Source of the DNA: Bromus sterilis | Lineage: Eukaryota; Streptophyta; Magnoliopsida; Poales; Poaceae | DNA length: 64,000 nucleotides | Assembly: GCA_950022295.1 (NCBI GenBank) | Contig: OX465600.1 | Location: forward strand, 300,524,031-300,588,030 | Reading direction: 5' to 3' | Shown here: piece after piece, positions 1-11,715 of the stretch | Position numbering within the stretch: the first letter of the stretch is position 1 | How the letters are laid out: each line of letters begins with the position of its first letter | Made by a program: the position numbers and the translations under genes | The notes under the pieces: generated by a model | Database searches by the model: none | What the model was told of the DNA's origin: nothing | What the model saw: the letters and a program-made list of their open reading frames with translations, nothing else

Positions 1-586
1 CTCATCGAATGCTTGGCTTCTTATCTTACTCTCTAGATCGTTAGCCACTTCATAAATGCTAGTGCGGCAGCAACCTCACCACTTACCCCTTCCTTACCGT
101 AAACTACTAGTTGTCCTAGAATGACGAGTGATGAAGTCCTTGCTGGGTCAGATGACCACTACAGTTGGATGTTGAGTACCTCTGTACTCATGATACTACC
201 CCCAAACTCTTTTCAGGGTCCTGATCGACAACAGGTATGGTGATCGATGTTTCACGTGGAGACTCGACGACGTCTAGTTAGGCGGATCCCGGCGGAGGGC
301 CTGGACCCGTGTGGTTATGGGGATCGATGCTTTTCTCTTTGCCAGTAGGCATTTGCTTGTAGTCTGTATTCAGACATGTATCTTCCGCTGTTGTATTGTA
401 TTTGAGGCAGTTGTATGCCGATTGTATGAGATGTTGTATCCTTGTATCTGTAATGTTGTGATATCATGTTGGAAATCCGGGGCATATGGCTTTGTCATAT
501 GTCGCGGTGGGTCCGATATGTGCTTCGTCCTCGGGTTCGGGCGGAAACGTCCGAATCTGAAACAGTACCGCATATCGGGCCTTACA
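1..586. mobile_element. Right end of an unidentified inserted element
   Basis: The copia RNase H reading frame stops matching its family at about position 587, and the sequence to the left is unrelated. On the plus strand it ends in TTACA at 582-586, and on the minus strand it begins TGTAAGGCCC, which fits a TG...CA retroelement terminus. The rest lies outside the window, so neither the family nor the target-site duplication (expected to repeat GAAAC at 587-591) can be checked. No convincing coding sequence was seen; the open frames here are chance. Confidence 0.4.
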
Positions 587-2418
587 GAAACGCCGGAGAA
601 TATGCTTGGATGTAGAGTGAGTCCTCGGCTCCCTTGCGTTAGCAATGGCACCCATATTGTCGCAATAAATGCTAACAGGGTCAGTGCAACTAGGGAATAC
701 GCCAAGCTCGATGACGAACTTCTTCAGCCAATGCGCTTCGTTTGACGCTTCGCAAGTGACAATATACTCCGACTCCATCGTAGACTGGGCGACGACTGAC
801 TGCTTGCCGCTCCTCCAGCTAATCGCACCACCATTCAACATAAACACGTATCCCGTCTGGGATTTTGAGTCATCGGGATCAATACCAAGACTGGCATCGA
901 CGTAACCTGTTACGGTGAGCTCTTCTTCACATCCTCCATAGATAAGAACCAGATCCTTAGTTCTTCGTAAGTACTTAAGGACGTTCTTCACTGCAATCCA
1001 ATGATCCATTCCAGGGTTACTTTGGAAACGATTAGTCAGACTAACCGCCAAGGCCACATCTGGTCGAGTACACAGCATAGCATACATGATAGAACCTATG
1101 GCTGAGGCATAGGGCTTTGAGGACATTTCCTCCCTTTCTTTTGCTGTTGCTGGGCATTGAGTCACACTCAATTTACTTCCTTTCATAATGGGCAAGAGGC
1201 CTCTCTTGGCATTATCCATATTGAACCTCTTCAATATCTTCTCAAGGTAAGTTATCTGACTCAGTGCTAATAGGCGTCTTGATCTATATCTATAGATTTT
1301 AATGCCTAATATGTATGCAGCTTCACCTAGGTCCTTCATGGAAAAATTTCCATTCAAATATTCCTTTACCCCCTCTAGAAATTTCACATCATTCCCTATC
1401 AATAATATGTCATCCACATATAGTACTAGGAATGCCACAAAGCTCCCACTCGCTTTCTTATAAACACGGAATTCTTCTTCATTTTGGACAAATCCAAAAC
1501 CTTTGATCACCTCATCAAAACGAAGATTCCAGCTCCGAGATGCTTTTTTCAACCCATAGATGGACCGTTGTAGTTTGCATACCTTACCAGCGTCCTTAGG
1601 ATCAATAAAACCTTCCGGTTGTACCATATACAACTCTTCCTTAATGTTGCCATTTAGGATCGCGGTTTTCACATCCATATGCCATATTTCATAATCGTAA
1701 TAGGCAGCAATTGCTAGCAATATCCGGATAGACTTTAGCATCGCTATGGGAGAGAAAGTCTCTTCGTAGTCAACTCCTTGAATTTGTCGGAAACCTTTTG
1801 CGACAAGTCGAGCTTTATAGACAGATACGTTTCCGTCTGCGTCAGTCTTTTTCTTGAATATCCACTTATTCTCGACGGCCTTTCGGTCCTCGGGAATATC
1901 CACCAAAGTCCATACTTTGTTGGCATACATGGAGTCTATCTCGGATTTCATGGCTTCCAGCCATTTCTCGGACTCGGGTCCCTCCATTGCTTCTTTATAG
2001 TTTGCAGGTTCGTCAGGTTCATTTAACATGATTGCATTGACAAGTTGCCCATAAAAATGAGTTTTTACTTGGGCTCTTGATGACCTGCGGGGTACAATAG
2101 GATCCTCTTCATCTTGATCATGATCATCATGTATGTCACGATCGTTATGAATATCATGATGACCGTTCTCTTCAGCTCCCACTATGGAAGATGGTTTCGG
2201 AACAACTTCCATTGCCATTTCTTCCACTTGGAGTGACTGGTCAATCATCTCGTTGAGGCCTATTTTCCTCCCACTCAATTCTTTCGAAATAAACTCTTTC
2301 TCAAGAAAGCATCCAGTCTTGGCGACAAACGTTTTTCCCTCAGACTGATTGTAGAAGGTGTAACCAACGGTTTCCCTTGGATATCCCACAAAGATGCACC
2401 TATCCGCTTTTGATTCGA
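587..2418 (-). pseudogene. Copia reverse transcriptase and RNase H part, truncated
   Basis: This continues the copia polyprotein after an internal deletion. The frame runs from about 2418 (residues LPDKLESKAD and CIFVGYPRE, the end of integrase) through an acidic linker to a full reverse transcriptase with KARLVAKGF, the DVKTAILNG aspartate and the catalytic YVDD. RNase H follows with VDAS, the MESEY glutamate and YCDN. It breaks off at HILRRF, short of the usual C-terminal ADPLTK-type end, where the foreign element at 1-586 starts. The open frame runs to 464 only because unrelated sequence happens to be open; that tail is not part of the protein. Confidence 0.9.
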
Positions 2419-2423
2419 GTTTG

Positions 2424-4328
2424 TCAGGCAGTTTCTAATGCATACCCCCAGAATGACACAGGTAAGTCGGTATGAGACATCATCGATCGTACGCTATCCA
2501 ATAGAGTTCGATTACGTCGCTCAGAAACACCGTTACGCTGAGGTGTTCCTGCCGGCGTAAGTTGTGGTACGATGCCACAAGTCTTAAGATGATCGCCAAA
2601 CTCGTGACATAAATACTCGCCTCCTCGATCGGATCGAAGGTGCTTGATTTTCTTCCCGAGTTGATTCTCGACCTCACTCTGAAATTCCTTGAACCTTTCG
2701 AAGGTTTCAGACTTATGTTTCATTAAGTAGATATACCCATATCTGCTTAAGTCATCTGTGAAGGTCACGAAGTAACGAAGACCATTTCGTGTGGGGACGT
2801 TCATAGGTCCACATACATCTGAATGTATGATCCCTAACAAGTCTTTCGCACGCTCCATTGTTCCATTGAATGGAGTCCTTGTCATCTTGCCCATAAGGCA
2901 TGGTTCACATGTGTCAAGGGATCCAAAATCCAATGACTCTAGAAGTCCATCATCATGAAGCTTCTTCATGCGCTTTTCACCAATATGACCAAGTCGACAA
3001 TGCCACATCGTCATGTGTTCTTCGCCACTAGGTTTTAATCTGTTGGCCTCTACGTTATCAATATGAAGTATATCAAAATCGAGATTAAGAATGAATAAGC
3101 CATTTTTCTCTGGTGCGTGAACATAAAACACATCATCCTTATAAATCACACAACCAATTGTATCTGACTTAAAAGAATAGTGGTCTCGCTTCAAGCAAGA
3201 ACCACTAATGATGTTCACACTCAATGCGGGTACATAGTAGCACTTATTCAAAATCAAAACTAATCCCGAAGGGAGACTAAGATGCTTCGTGTCGACCGCC
3301 ACCACTTCAATCCGGCAGCCGTTTCCCACGCGCATCGTCACTTCATCTTTCATCAAGCGTCGCCTATTCCGTAGCCCCCGAGAGGAGTTAGAAATATGAG
3401 CAACAGATCCTGTATCAAATATCCAGGATTTGTTCCCAGCGCTTGTTAAGAAAAGATCAATAACGTGTATATCAAATATACCTTTGTCTCTTCTGACAAT
3501 CTGGCCAACCTTCTTATCCTCTAGGTACTTGGCGCAGTTGCGTTTCCAGTGACCATCACCATTGAAGTAGAAGCACTCAATGCCGGGCTTGGGTCCAGGT
3601 TTGGGTGCCTTACGAGGAGTGACAACTGGCTTGTCACCCTTCTTCGGGCTTCCCTTCTCCTTCTTGCCAGACTTCTTGAATTCAACGGTCTTGTTGACCA
3701 TGAATACAACATGTTCCTTCTTGATCTCAACCTCAGCAGTTTTCAGCGTGGCGAACAACTCAGAAGGGGTCTTAGTCATCCCCTGCATGTTGTAGTTCAA
3801 CACAAAGCCTTTGTAGCTAGGGGGCAGCGACTGCAGCACCCTATCAACAACAAGTTCATCTGGAATCTCACATTCCAGAGCATTCAAGCGTTGAACGTAG
3901 CCAGACATCTTGACCACGTGCTCACTAACACTGCTATGCTCATCCATCTTTTCTGAGAAGAAAGCTTCAGAAGCCTCATAACGTTCAGCCCTGGCTTGGG
4001 GTGCAAAGACAGCCTTGAGGTCGGTGATTATCTCATATGCACCCATCCTCTCAAAGCGTTTCTGCAGCTCAGCCTCCATGGAGTAAAGCATTCCACTCTG
4101 GACAAGGTTGTAATCATCCGTCTTGGAGAGGTAGACATTCTTCTCATCCTGACTAGCGTCTGCTGGTGGTTCGTCACCTAACGCGGCCTCTAGTACGTAT
4201 GCCATCTTGAGGGGAACGAGGAGAATCCTCAGAGTGCGGAACCAGTTGGTGAAGTCTGACCCATCGGTTTTCAGTTTGTCTTTGTCTAGGAATGACCCTA
4301 AGTTGAATGAGGGGCGAGGTGCAGCCAT
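2424..4328 (-). pseudogene. Copia gag, protease and integrase part, truncated
   Basis: About 634 residues are open from the ATG at 4328. In order they show a gag region, a zinc knuckle in which the second cysteine is lost (CFYF where CX2C is expected, then GHWKRNC), an aspartic protease motif (WIFDTGS), a GAG-pre-integrase HHCC region (H...H near WHCRLGH, then CEPC), and an integrase core with HSDVCGPM and the SERRNRT glutamate. The frame ends at 2424 in the tail of integrase after ALETA. The next 45-50 residues expected in the family are missing, and the polyprotein resumes in another frame just to the left. The core domains look complete, but the knuckle change and this deletion make it a pseudogene. 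Confidence 0.9.
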
Positions 4329-5009
4329 CTACAATGGTTATTTGCAAAACACATATTTAGACTTTGTTCATAATTCGAGTTCAATTTTAATTAATTCTAG
4401 AACTCACACTTAGTTAAACATCTCTCCAAATTTACTAAGTGATTAACATAATCCTAGTTTGAATGATCGTCCTCGAATATCACACGGCCGACGACACATC
4501 TCCCTAGGTAGGCCATCATGCCAATCATATCCGTTATATGACTCATGCTTAACCTTTCGGTCATCCGTAACCCAAGCTCATATCTACATATGTCAAGCCT
4601 GCCAGTCGAACCTTAGTGTATGGCTGTTCAGCAAGGCCATATCTGCATATGCTAGGCTTGCCAAACCCAACCTCATGCGATCGCTAATGTATGTATGACA
4701 CCCGATCGTCACGGCCTGCCTATCATAAAGAGATCCTTCCAGGCGGTGCCCACTAAGGGAGAATACAATCATGGTATTGAGAGATATTATCCTATCATGC
4801 TACCGTCGCATATCTAGCATATTAGCAAGACAGGAAGAAAAACTGTAAATCATACAAGCTATGATCCCCCTTACATGCAAATTAAAGTTAATACGCCTTC
4901 TACTTTATCTTTTGCAAGTTTTACGTGGCTGCTAAGGGGTTTCGAGATAGAACCGCTTTCTATCCTGTGAAAACAAGCCACAACACCAATCCTGCAATCT
5001 GTTTTCAAT

Positions 5010-5729
5010 CTTAGAGAAAAAGGTATTAAAATAATCAGTTTTCACATAGCTCTCAATATAATCATGCTCACAATTTATAGCAGGTTCAATACCTTTATCA
5101 ATTTCCCAGTCTTCAGTATTCTTCTGGATCCTTTCGATGAGATCCCATCTTTCTTCAACGCTCTTTGTCTGAAATACCCCGCTAGAGGAGGCATCCAACA
5201 TTTCCTTATCCTGACGAGAAAGCCTGGCATAAAAATTTGTAAGTATAATATCTTCGGGGAGCTTATGGATAGGACATTTGAACATTAGGGATTTAAGCCT
5301 CCCCCAAGCTTGAGCGATGCTCTCTCCGTCGCGAGACCTAAAGTTATAGATGTAATTCCTGTCTCAATGAACTTCATGAAGAGGGTAAAACTTTGTATAA
5401 AAGAGAGACATAAGCTCTTCCCAATTAAGAGAATGTGAGTTATCGAGGAGCTTATACCAATCTGAAGCTTTGTCCGTAAGCGATATGGAGAATAATTTCT
5501 TCATAACGAACTCCAGTGACACACCTGCAAGCTTGAATAATGAACATAATCATGATAAATATAGCAAGTGTTCACCTGGATGTTTGTCTCCTGCATAGCG
5601 ATTAGCTAAGACATAATCGATGATACCATATGGTATCTTATAAGGCACAATTTCAGCAGGGTCTGGAGTGACTACCTTAGTAGTGGGGCGGCTCCCCAAG
5701 AACAACGATCCAAGAGTAGGGGTGTCCAT
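5010..5729 (-). pseudogene. Gypsy gag fragment (family A)
   Basis: The start ATG is at 5729 on the minus strand and begins MDTPTLGSLF. The frame shares PYKIPYGIIDY, HPGEHLLYLS and KLAGVSLEFVMKK with the gag of the complete family A element. An in-frame TGA lies after LLYLS, and further frameshifts occur before the better preserved section (about 5010-5285) containing NFYARLSRQDKEMLDASSSG and ERWDLIERIQKNTEDWEIDKG. Gag would form the particle shell; this copy is dead. Confidence 0.85.
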
Positions 5730-5811
5730 AAGGACAAAAGCAGCAACAGCAAAACTAAAAACAAAAATATAAAAACTTCCTTACCAGCTTCACTTACTAA
5801 TAGCGCTACGC

Positions 5812-5829
5812 TCCCCGGCAACGGCGCCA
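5812..5829 (-). other. Primer binding site, tRNA-Asp type
   Basis: The plus strand reads TCCCCGGCAACGGCGCCA, which is the 3' end of plant tRNA-Asp including the CCA-side residues. On the element's own strand this is the complementary primer site just inside the 5' LTR, 12 bases from the LTR edge. Confidence 0.85.
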
Positions 5830-5841
5830 GAAAACGGTACT

Positions 5842-7346
5842 TGATGACCCACAACCGTAAGGGATCTATTGCAGCGTTTTTGATAAGTAAGAGTGTCGAA
5901 CCCAACGAGGAGCAGAAGGTAATAGCAAGTGACTTTGGCAAGGAGATAACTGCAAGCACTGAAAGATAACTTTTAGGGGTTTTCTTGGTATAAGCAACAG
6001 GAAAGTAAAACGAGCAAAGTAAAAGACACTGGAGAGTAATGAGTGGCCCAATCCTTTCTGAGCAAAGGAGAGGCCTAGCAACTGAACTTATAAAGGCTAA
6101 AGTGTTCTTGAGGACACACGGGAGAGGTAGTCATGTGCTTTCGCCATATTACGTATCGGTACTATGTGCTGTGTTGATAAGTGTTGAGTGGGTGGATCTA
6201 TGCTAGTACACCCTCTAGACTAAGATAAGTGTACTCTTATGATTAAACACCTTGCAAGCATCCGCAAATACAAGATAGTAATTAAGGCAAAAGCCTAACC
6301 ATAGCAATACGATCGGTGATCCATTGTTCCCTTGTGCAAAAGCGTGCAAACTGGGGTTTAGGTTTCTGTCACTCCGGCAACCCACCGTGAGCATTCTTTG
6401 TACACAATGTATTCCCCTAGGTCCTTGATAAGGCGAAGTGTTGAGTGTTCGACTCACACAACACCACTAGGAAAATAACAACACAACTTAAATATCAACC
6501 AACACATATTACTTCAACATCATATGACTACTAACAACTAGACTTCTCCCATGTCCTCAAGAAATAAAGTAACTACTCACAAGACATAAAAGGGATCATG
6601 ATCAGTGGGGATAAATAGATGATAAACAATCTGAACACAATAATATTTCTCCAACAAAACTCAATAGCATTCACCACAAAGTAGTAATCAACACCGATAG
6701 AGTAGAGAGGATAGATAGTACGGATTACAACACGAGTTTCAATTGTGAGATGAGATTGGATGGAGGTGGAGATGGTGCTGATGATGGGGATGATGTTGAT
6801 GATGATCTCGATGATGCCCGTGACGATGGTGACGATCTCCCCTTCCGGGAGGTGATCTCCCCGGCGGAATCTGCCCGCCAGAGATGGCTTTTCTTCTCTG
6901 TAGGTTTCCGCCACGGAGCGGCGGTGGAACTCCGTAAAACTCCCCCTCTTTAGGGTTTCTGATATATGAGCGATATATAGGCCAAAGGGGGAAGCCGAGA
7001 GTGGTCCCAGGGGCCTAGGCGCCCTCCCGGCGCGGCCAGGGTGGGGGTGGCGCCAGGTGGCCGCCTGGGCACCCTGTGGCCCCCCTCTGGTCGCTCTTTT
7101 GCGTGTCTTCGTGATCCTTCTGGAAAATAGCCTCCGTTGATTTTAAGGTAATTTGGAGGTATTCTTCTTCAGCAACTCAGCGTCCACTTTTTACCGATGA
7201 ATCCTGCGTCTGCTGCTTCGGCACCGGAAAGTTGCAAACTGTGTAAAATAGGCCAAAACAACATAAGAATAGCATCATATCATGAAATATATCAATGAAT
7301 AAGAAAGAATTACTATATAAAATAGTGATGCATTTTGGACGTATCA
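5842..7346 (-). repeat. 5' LTR of the truncated family A element
   Basis: The LTR is about 1505 bp. On the element strand it starts TGATACGTCC at 7346 and ends at 5842 (plus-strand TGATGACCC). It aligns with the LTRs of the complete family A element, including the stretch of GAT codon-like repeats (about 6760-6830) and a GC-rich segment (about 6990-7080). Confidence 0.85.
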
Positions 7347-8120
7347 GTCCTTGACCAGTAGCTATGTGATGAATCTCTCCCCCTTTTGTGCTTCCACTTT
7401 CGAGTCCTCGTGAGCTGCCTCACATGATCGAGGCATCTATGTAATTTCTGTTGTTGCTATGCTGAGTTTGTTGAGATCTGGTGGATTATGATACTATATT
7501 CAGATTGTGATGAGTAATATATTTGGTTCTTCTCTTCTATATTTTGTTATTGAGTAAATTCTTGCATGTTCTCCGTTGCGGTATTTGCTTTGGACAAATA
7601 TTTTATTTGCAACTCCAAGAGAGAGCGTTATGCTCGATTGTGGGTTCAGCCCCTTGATGTCTAGCTTGAGTGACAGAAACATGAGACTAGGGGATGTGCT
7701 GTTGCCACCAGGGATAAAACAACGGTGCTTGTACCTGCGGGTGCAAGGATTGTTTACTTTACGCAAAGTTCTTTTAATGCAGTTGTCTGTTGCTTTGAGT
7801 TTACACTTTGGGTGGGATTCGCAACTTAATACCAGCGAGCTGTTCTGGATAGATATCTCAAGGTGGATGATTCGTAGTAGATGCAGATGGATTTCGGTCT
7901 ACTTACCTTGGCGTACTGCCCATTGCTTTTGAGCCCTTCCTTTCTTTGCAACATAGTTAGCATTGCGGTGCCTTCATAATCCTGTTAATTGCCCAACTGT
8001 GATTTGTTTACCTCGCTAGCACTTTTATCGTCTTTTGGGAGAGAGACATCACTAGTGAAAATCACGGGAGCCCGGTCCATCTTCACATTATTGTTCACAC
8101 CCTCAATTTACTTACAATTT
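7347..8120 (+). repeat. Family B LTR fragment
   Basis: This is the internal part of a family B LTR in plus orientation. It is the reverse complement of about 18950-19712, for example the stretch around GGGTTCAGCCCCTTGATGTC and the GTGAAAATCACGGGAG block. Both termini are missing. The long open frame at 7576-7932 is a frame found in every copy of this LTR and is not a gene. Confidence 0.85.
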
Positions 8121-9711
8121 TTTTGTTTTCTACTACATTCCCCAACAATGTATTTATCATGAAAATGTTATGTTGTAGACATTGATAAGATATCACTTTA
8201 ACGAATATGTATAAAAACCAATAACATAAAAGGGAGGGGAACGAAGAGGCAAAGAGATGACTGAGTGGTGATGCACCGTGCCACAAAAAAGAAAGGGACA
8301 AAGATAAACAATTAGAATCAGGACGTAATCATGGTTCACGCATGTAGACACTCGCTCACCAAAAGGACACATAGGCATGGCCCATACATGTCACTATCTA
8401 TCTTCCCCTTCCCGTCCATTTCCTCGGGCGCCCGTCTCCACACATATCTCCCCCGAATTTCTCTCCATCTTTTTCTCTTATTCCACTAGTTCCTCCCATG
8501 AGATATGCGCCCACTCCCCTACTACACCATCAAGCATGGAATATACCAACCATCATTGAAGAGAACGATACGAGGAGGCATGTACGCAATGCTGCAATGG
8601 GAGTCGCAAACCGTTGTGAGCCATGCTGAAGACGACGTCCAACGTGGGGCAAGCTGGCGACTCAAGGGGAACACACCCCTGCACCACGTTGCTACGGACG
8701 TCTAAAGGTCCTACAAACAGTTGCAATTGGATTTGCGGGCGGCGATGCGTGGCATGGCGACCACCGATGTCGAATGCACAAGCGGGTGTGCTTCATGGAG
8801 CGGTGTTGCGGTGAACACACGAGGATGCTAGGACTGATGGGCGGGGATGGTGCAACCAACAGTCGTGGATGCAACGTCCAACTCATGATGAAGATGGGAT
8901 CGCCTCCCACCGATGTTGTGATCAACAATCGAGAATGCTGGAACCAGGAGATGGGGATGTTGAGGACGAAGCTGGAGTCTCCTATTGATGATGTTCCAAT
9001 CGGGCCGTCGAGGATGTTGGGACCGCCATCCAACGATGCTACAACCGACAATTGAGGATTGGTGGAAAAGGCCGTCAATGATACTACAACCACGTCCGAC
9101 ACTTTTGACCATGGTTGCCACTACCGCATGGGAGGAATGTGTGGTGTTGGAGCAACAGGGGGTTGAAGCTACAAACGACCATGTCGTCTAGGGGTGTAAG
9201 CTACGATCACACACACTTGATGTCGGCACCGGCTACCTTACCTCATGCATCTGACAACCAGAGCCGCTACTACAGGGAGTGGCCGATGAGTGACGAGTAC
9301 GGCGTGTGAGCCGGAAACGACGAGCAGTTGCGGGCTACGATCTCCCCACGTGCGCTGATGTGGAGCAGAGACACATGGGGTGAAGTTCCTTTGACATTGA
9401 CGTTTGCAATAATATTGAAGATGACGAGAAAGGAAGACGACAACTTAGAGAACTACTATCAAACTTGCCTAATCTGACTCAAACATTCAGATGGCCTATT
9501 CGATCGCTGGCCGAATCGAATTATGCCAACCAAACATACATGGAAAATTCGGCCCAAACATCCGGGCAGTCCGACACTCCCCACACCTAGCCCATATATG
9601 TGACGAATATGGGATGCCTAAATGAGCTCGAACACCGCCGTCACATCGAACCGACCCACATTATCCACCCATGTCCCACAAAGTTCCCGTCCGAACAGAG
9701 CAAGCCCTAGT
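8121..9711. other. Unassigned intergenic sequence
   Basis: I find no reliable gene or terminal repeats here. Several overlapping open frames on both strands at 8500-9190 come from a GATG/ATCC-rich stretch and contradict one another. The segment is moderately GC-rich and may be decayed mobile DNA. Confidence 0.5.
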
Positions 9712-9716
9712 CAATC

Positions 9717-10083
9717 TGTTGAGTTTGTGTCGAATATTGTGTACTAGTTAGGTTACATTGGAGTTGTAGTGTGGGTAGGATACGTGTAGTGTTGGAGTCG
9801 GACACGTTGTATCCTTGGGCTCTCATATAATGAGGGGCACCCCACGGTTGTAACCTATGCCAACATAATAGCACAGGCGCGCAGGGGGAGCTGGCGGCAT
9901 GTGCCGGCGCCCGGGTGGCCAGTGTGCGGTATTGTAGCGGTGTCATGGGGAGGAGCGCCCATAATCATGCCCCGGAGATGTAGCCGATGTTCGGTGAACT
10001 TCGTTAACAAATCTCGGTGTCGTGCCTCGTGTGATTGCTTGATCCTCGGATGATCTACTACGCGCTGCGAATTTTTTCTAACA
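9717..10083 (+). mobile_element. Solo LTR, 367 bp, TSD CAATC
   Basis: The sequence starts TGTTGAG, ends CTAACA and is flanked on both sides by CAATC (9712-9716 and 10084-10088). The terminal inverted bases TGTT/AACA and the 5-bp duplication are what a solo LTR left by LTR-LTR recombination looks like. A TATATAAT-like box lies in a short stretch near 9820-9830 and the part after it resembles copia R/U5 sequence. The family was not identified; orientation is inferred from that layout. Confidence 0.75.
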
Positions 10084-10088
10084 CAATC

Positions 10089-10587
10089 CCCACTCTCGCC
10101 CCGTCGGCTTCGCTTCTTCTCGTCCCGTCCCTTTCCACCCACCATGACCAACATCAAATCCGACATCAACATCTCCTCCGCTTCGTTCGATGATAAGCTC
10201 ACGCTTCACGCCGTTCATGGATGGTTTGGGGCAGGAGCTCCTCCTCAATGACGTCACCATCAGCACGGGTGGGCAACTGCAACTCTGCACCTTCCTCGAC
10301 CAACCGCCCCATACCGTATAGAATATTCACACGAACACGCTTGTTCATGTATACAAATGCATATGAGCCAAAATCAAGCAAATCCTATCATAGACGCTTT
10401 TAAAACGTCTTTTTTGTTGTTGTTGAGGATAACACTTTTAAGACGCTTTTAGTGGACGGCTAGAGAGTACTTTTTTTTTTGAGATGACGGCTAGAGAGTA
10501 CTGCCCCCAAAGAAAAGTTTTTTTTTCAGGGATCAAAGAAAACATCGACGACGCACGCACGAGGAGGATGCTTAACATTACGAATTC
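10089..10587. other. Unassigned sequence before the snoRNA promoter
   Basis: A short plus-strand frame from the ATG at 10143 (MTNIKSDINISSASFDDKLT...) ends after about 36 codons at the TGA near 10250. I do not recognise it and cannot tell a gene relic from chance. Two poly-T/poly-A tracts and a duplicated GACGGCTAGAGAGTACT motif (about 10455 and 10486) are visible. Confidence 0.35.
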
Positions 10588-10668
10588 GGCCCAAGAGCCA
10601 CCGAGCCCAAACTCCCAAAAGCCCACACCGGGCAAAACCCTGACCTCCTCCTCCCCGACTCTATATAA
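10588..10668 (+). promoter_or_regulatory. Predicted promoter of the snoRNA cluster
   Basis: Three site II-type elements (GGCCCA at 10588-10593, AGCCCA at 10604-10609 and 10620-10625) are followed by a telo-box-like AAACCCT (10635-10641) and a TATATAA box (10662-10668). Site II plus telo-box promoters are known for plant ribosomal protein and snoRNA genes; here they sit 550 bp upstream of the first snoRNA unit, with no other gene nearby. The start of transcription would fall near 10695. Inference from motif combination and position. Confidence 0.65.
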
Positions 10669-11218
10669 TTCAAGCCCTAGCGCCACTGAGTCCTCCACCT
10701 CCTCGCAGCAGACATAACCGCGCCGCCGCCTCGCTCCACGAAGAAGTCGGTAACGAGTCCGGTCCCTATTCTCCGCCTTCCCTCCTCAGGATTTTCCTAG
10801 TGATGAAAAAAGGCAACCATCCTTGCCCTAGTAGCATGGATATATTTACTAGTGGTAGAACCAGGATGATGCGATGTTTAGATTGCGGTGTTGTTGCTTT
10901 GCGATGAATAGATTTTTGATTTGCTCTAGATGAGCATCGCAAAAACTGATTACCGACGGATCTCATTGCCGCCGTGTATGAGACGATGCCACAGCGATCC
11001 GCTCCGCCGTCGCCGTTCTACCGGCTCACTTTTGTGGCCCGGTAGGTGATGGCGATGTACATGTCATAGTGATTTTGCGTTTCCGGGATCTAATAGTATT
11101 ACTGAAGGGTCATACTATAGTTGCTAACCTGTTAGCACTCTGTTCGGATCCAGTTAGGTGCAGTTCGCATGCTTCTGTTTGTAGTTTCTGTTGAAATTTA
11201 TATTTCATTGTCGTTGTT

Positions 11219-11312
11219 GATGCAGATGATGAGACACAAGTTTTATGGGTAATTTGCGTCTGAGGCTTCTCTGTGATGCCACACCCTTTTCACCTTGGAG
11301 ATCTGATGCATC
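11219..11312 (+). ncRNA. C/D-box snoRNA, U16-like, copy 1
   Basis: A 94-nt unit closed by a perfect 6-bp terminal stem (GATGCA 11219-11224 with TGCATC 11307-11312). It has C box ATGATGA (11226-11232), D' CTGA (11260-11263), C' TGTGATG (11272-11278) and D CTGA (11303-11306). The guide before D', GGGTAATTTGCG, is complementary to the conserved 18S rRNA stretch CGCAAATTACCC; the fifth-base rule points to the A equivalent to yeast 18S A436, the U16/snR87 site. The guide before D, TTCACCTTGGAGA, is complementary to 25S TCTCCAAGGTGAA. The rRNA sequences are recalled, not aligned. All boxes intact: this is the best copy of its family. Confidence 0.85.
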
Positions 11313-11555
11313 CTTACAATATCCTTTTTCCTCTTCAGTTTTTTGCTATTTTTATTCGTTTTGTTGATATGAGGATATAATTATACTGTTGATGGATGAT
11401 ATGATGTCCAATGAATCATGTATTAGCTCTATCTGATCATACCCCATGTTGAGTTTTATTTTGTGTCTTCAAGAAAGTAAAGTTTTCTGGTTTATCTTGT
11501 TTTTCTTTTTTACTTTTTTTATCGGTTTCATTTTTCGCTTTAGAATGGTGTATTG

Positions 11556-11649
11556 GATGCAGATGAGGAGACACGAGTTTATGGGTAATTTGCGTCTGAG
11601 GCATTTCTGTGATGTCACACTCTTTTTCACCTTGGAGATCTGATGCATC
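11556..11649 (+). ncRNA. C/D-box snoRNA, U16-like, copy 2
   Basis: Same 94-nt layout, stem (GATGCA/TGCATC) and both guides as the unit at 11219. The D' and D boxes (11596-11599, 11640-11643) are intact, but the C box has become ATGAGGA (11563-11569), which breaks the conserved kink-turn sequence. It may be weakly functional or a pseudogene. Confidence 0.7.
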
Positions 11650-11715
11650 CACCTCACCGATGTCTTTTGTGTTCTTATTAGTTTTCTCTGTCGAAAGTTT
11701 TTTTTAATAGGCATT

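Larger units (their letters stand above)
587..5005 (-). mobile_element. Ty1/copia retrotransposon, broken, no LTRs retained
   Basis: This minus-strand copia element has the order leader, gag, protease, integrase, reverse transcriptase, RNase H. The right part (4329-about 5005) is AT-rich noncoding leader upstream of the gag start. It is cut at about 5005, where gypsy gag sequence begins, so no 5' LTR or primer site is kept. The left part is cut at 587 inside RNase H by another element. The domain order integrase before reverse transcriptase is what assigns it to copia rather than gypsy. It cannot move by itself. Confidence 0.9.
5006..7346 (-). mobile_element. Family A gypsy element, 5' part only
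   Basis: This is a minus-strand remnant with a 5' LTR (5842-7346), a primer binding site (5812-5829) and the first part of gag (about 5010-5729). It is the same family as the complete element at 18304-41455: LTR and gag align over long stretches with many substitutions. It is cut at about 5005 against copia leader sequence, so protease, pol and the 3' LTR are gone. On the right it abuts a family B LTR fragment, which suggests it originally inserted into that LTR and that the other half was later deleted. Confidence 0.85.

Noticed and set aside
464..586. C-terminal extension of the copia open frame
   Set aside because: The sequence after HILRRF does not match copia RNase H ends; it belongs to the element inserted at 1-586.
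8692..9191. Four overlapping open frames
   Set aside because: They have repetitive codon-like composition, contradict one another in strand and frame, and have no start context or family match.
10868..10940. GCGATG...CATCGC hairpin in the snoRNA leader
   Set aside because: A 6-bp stem with a long loop is common by chance, and the nearby CTGA does not align with a C box.
11041..11108. Possible additional C/D snoRNA (GTGATGG ... CTGA)
   Set aside because: The C box is imperfect, the stem is weak and neither guide matches recalled rRNA; left out of the feature list.
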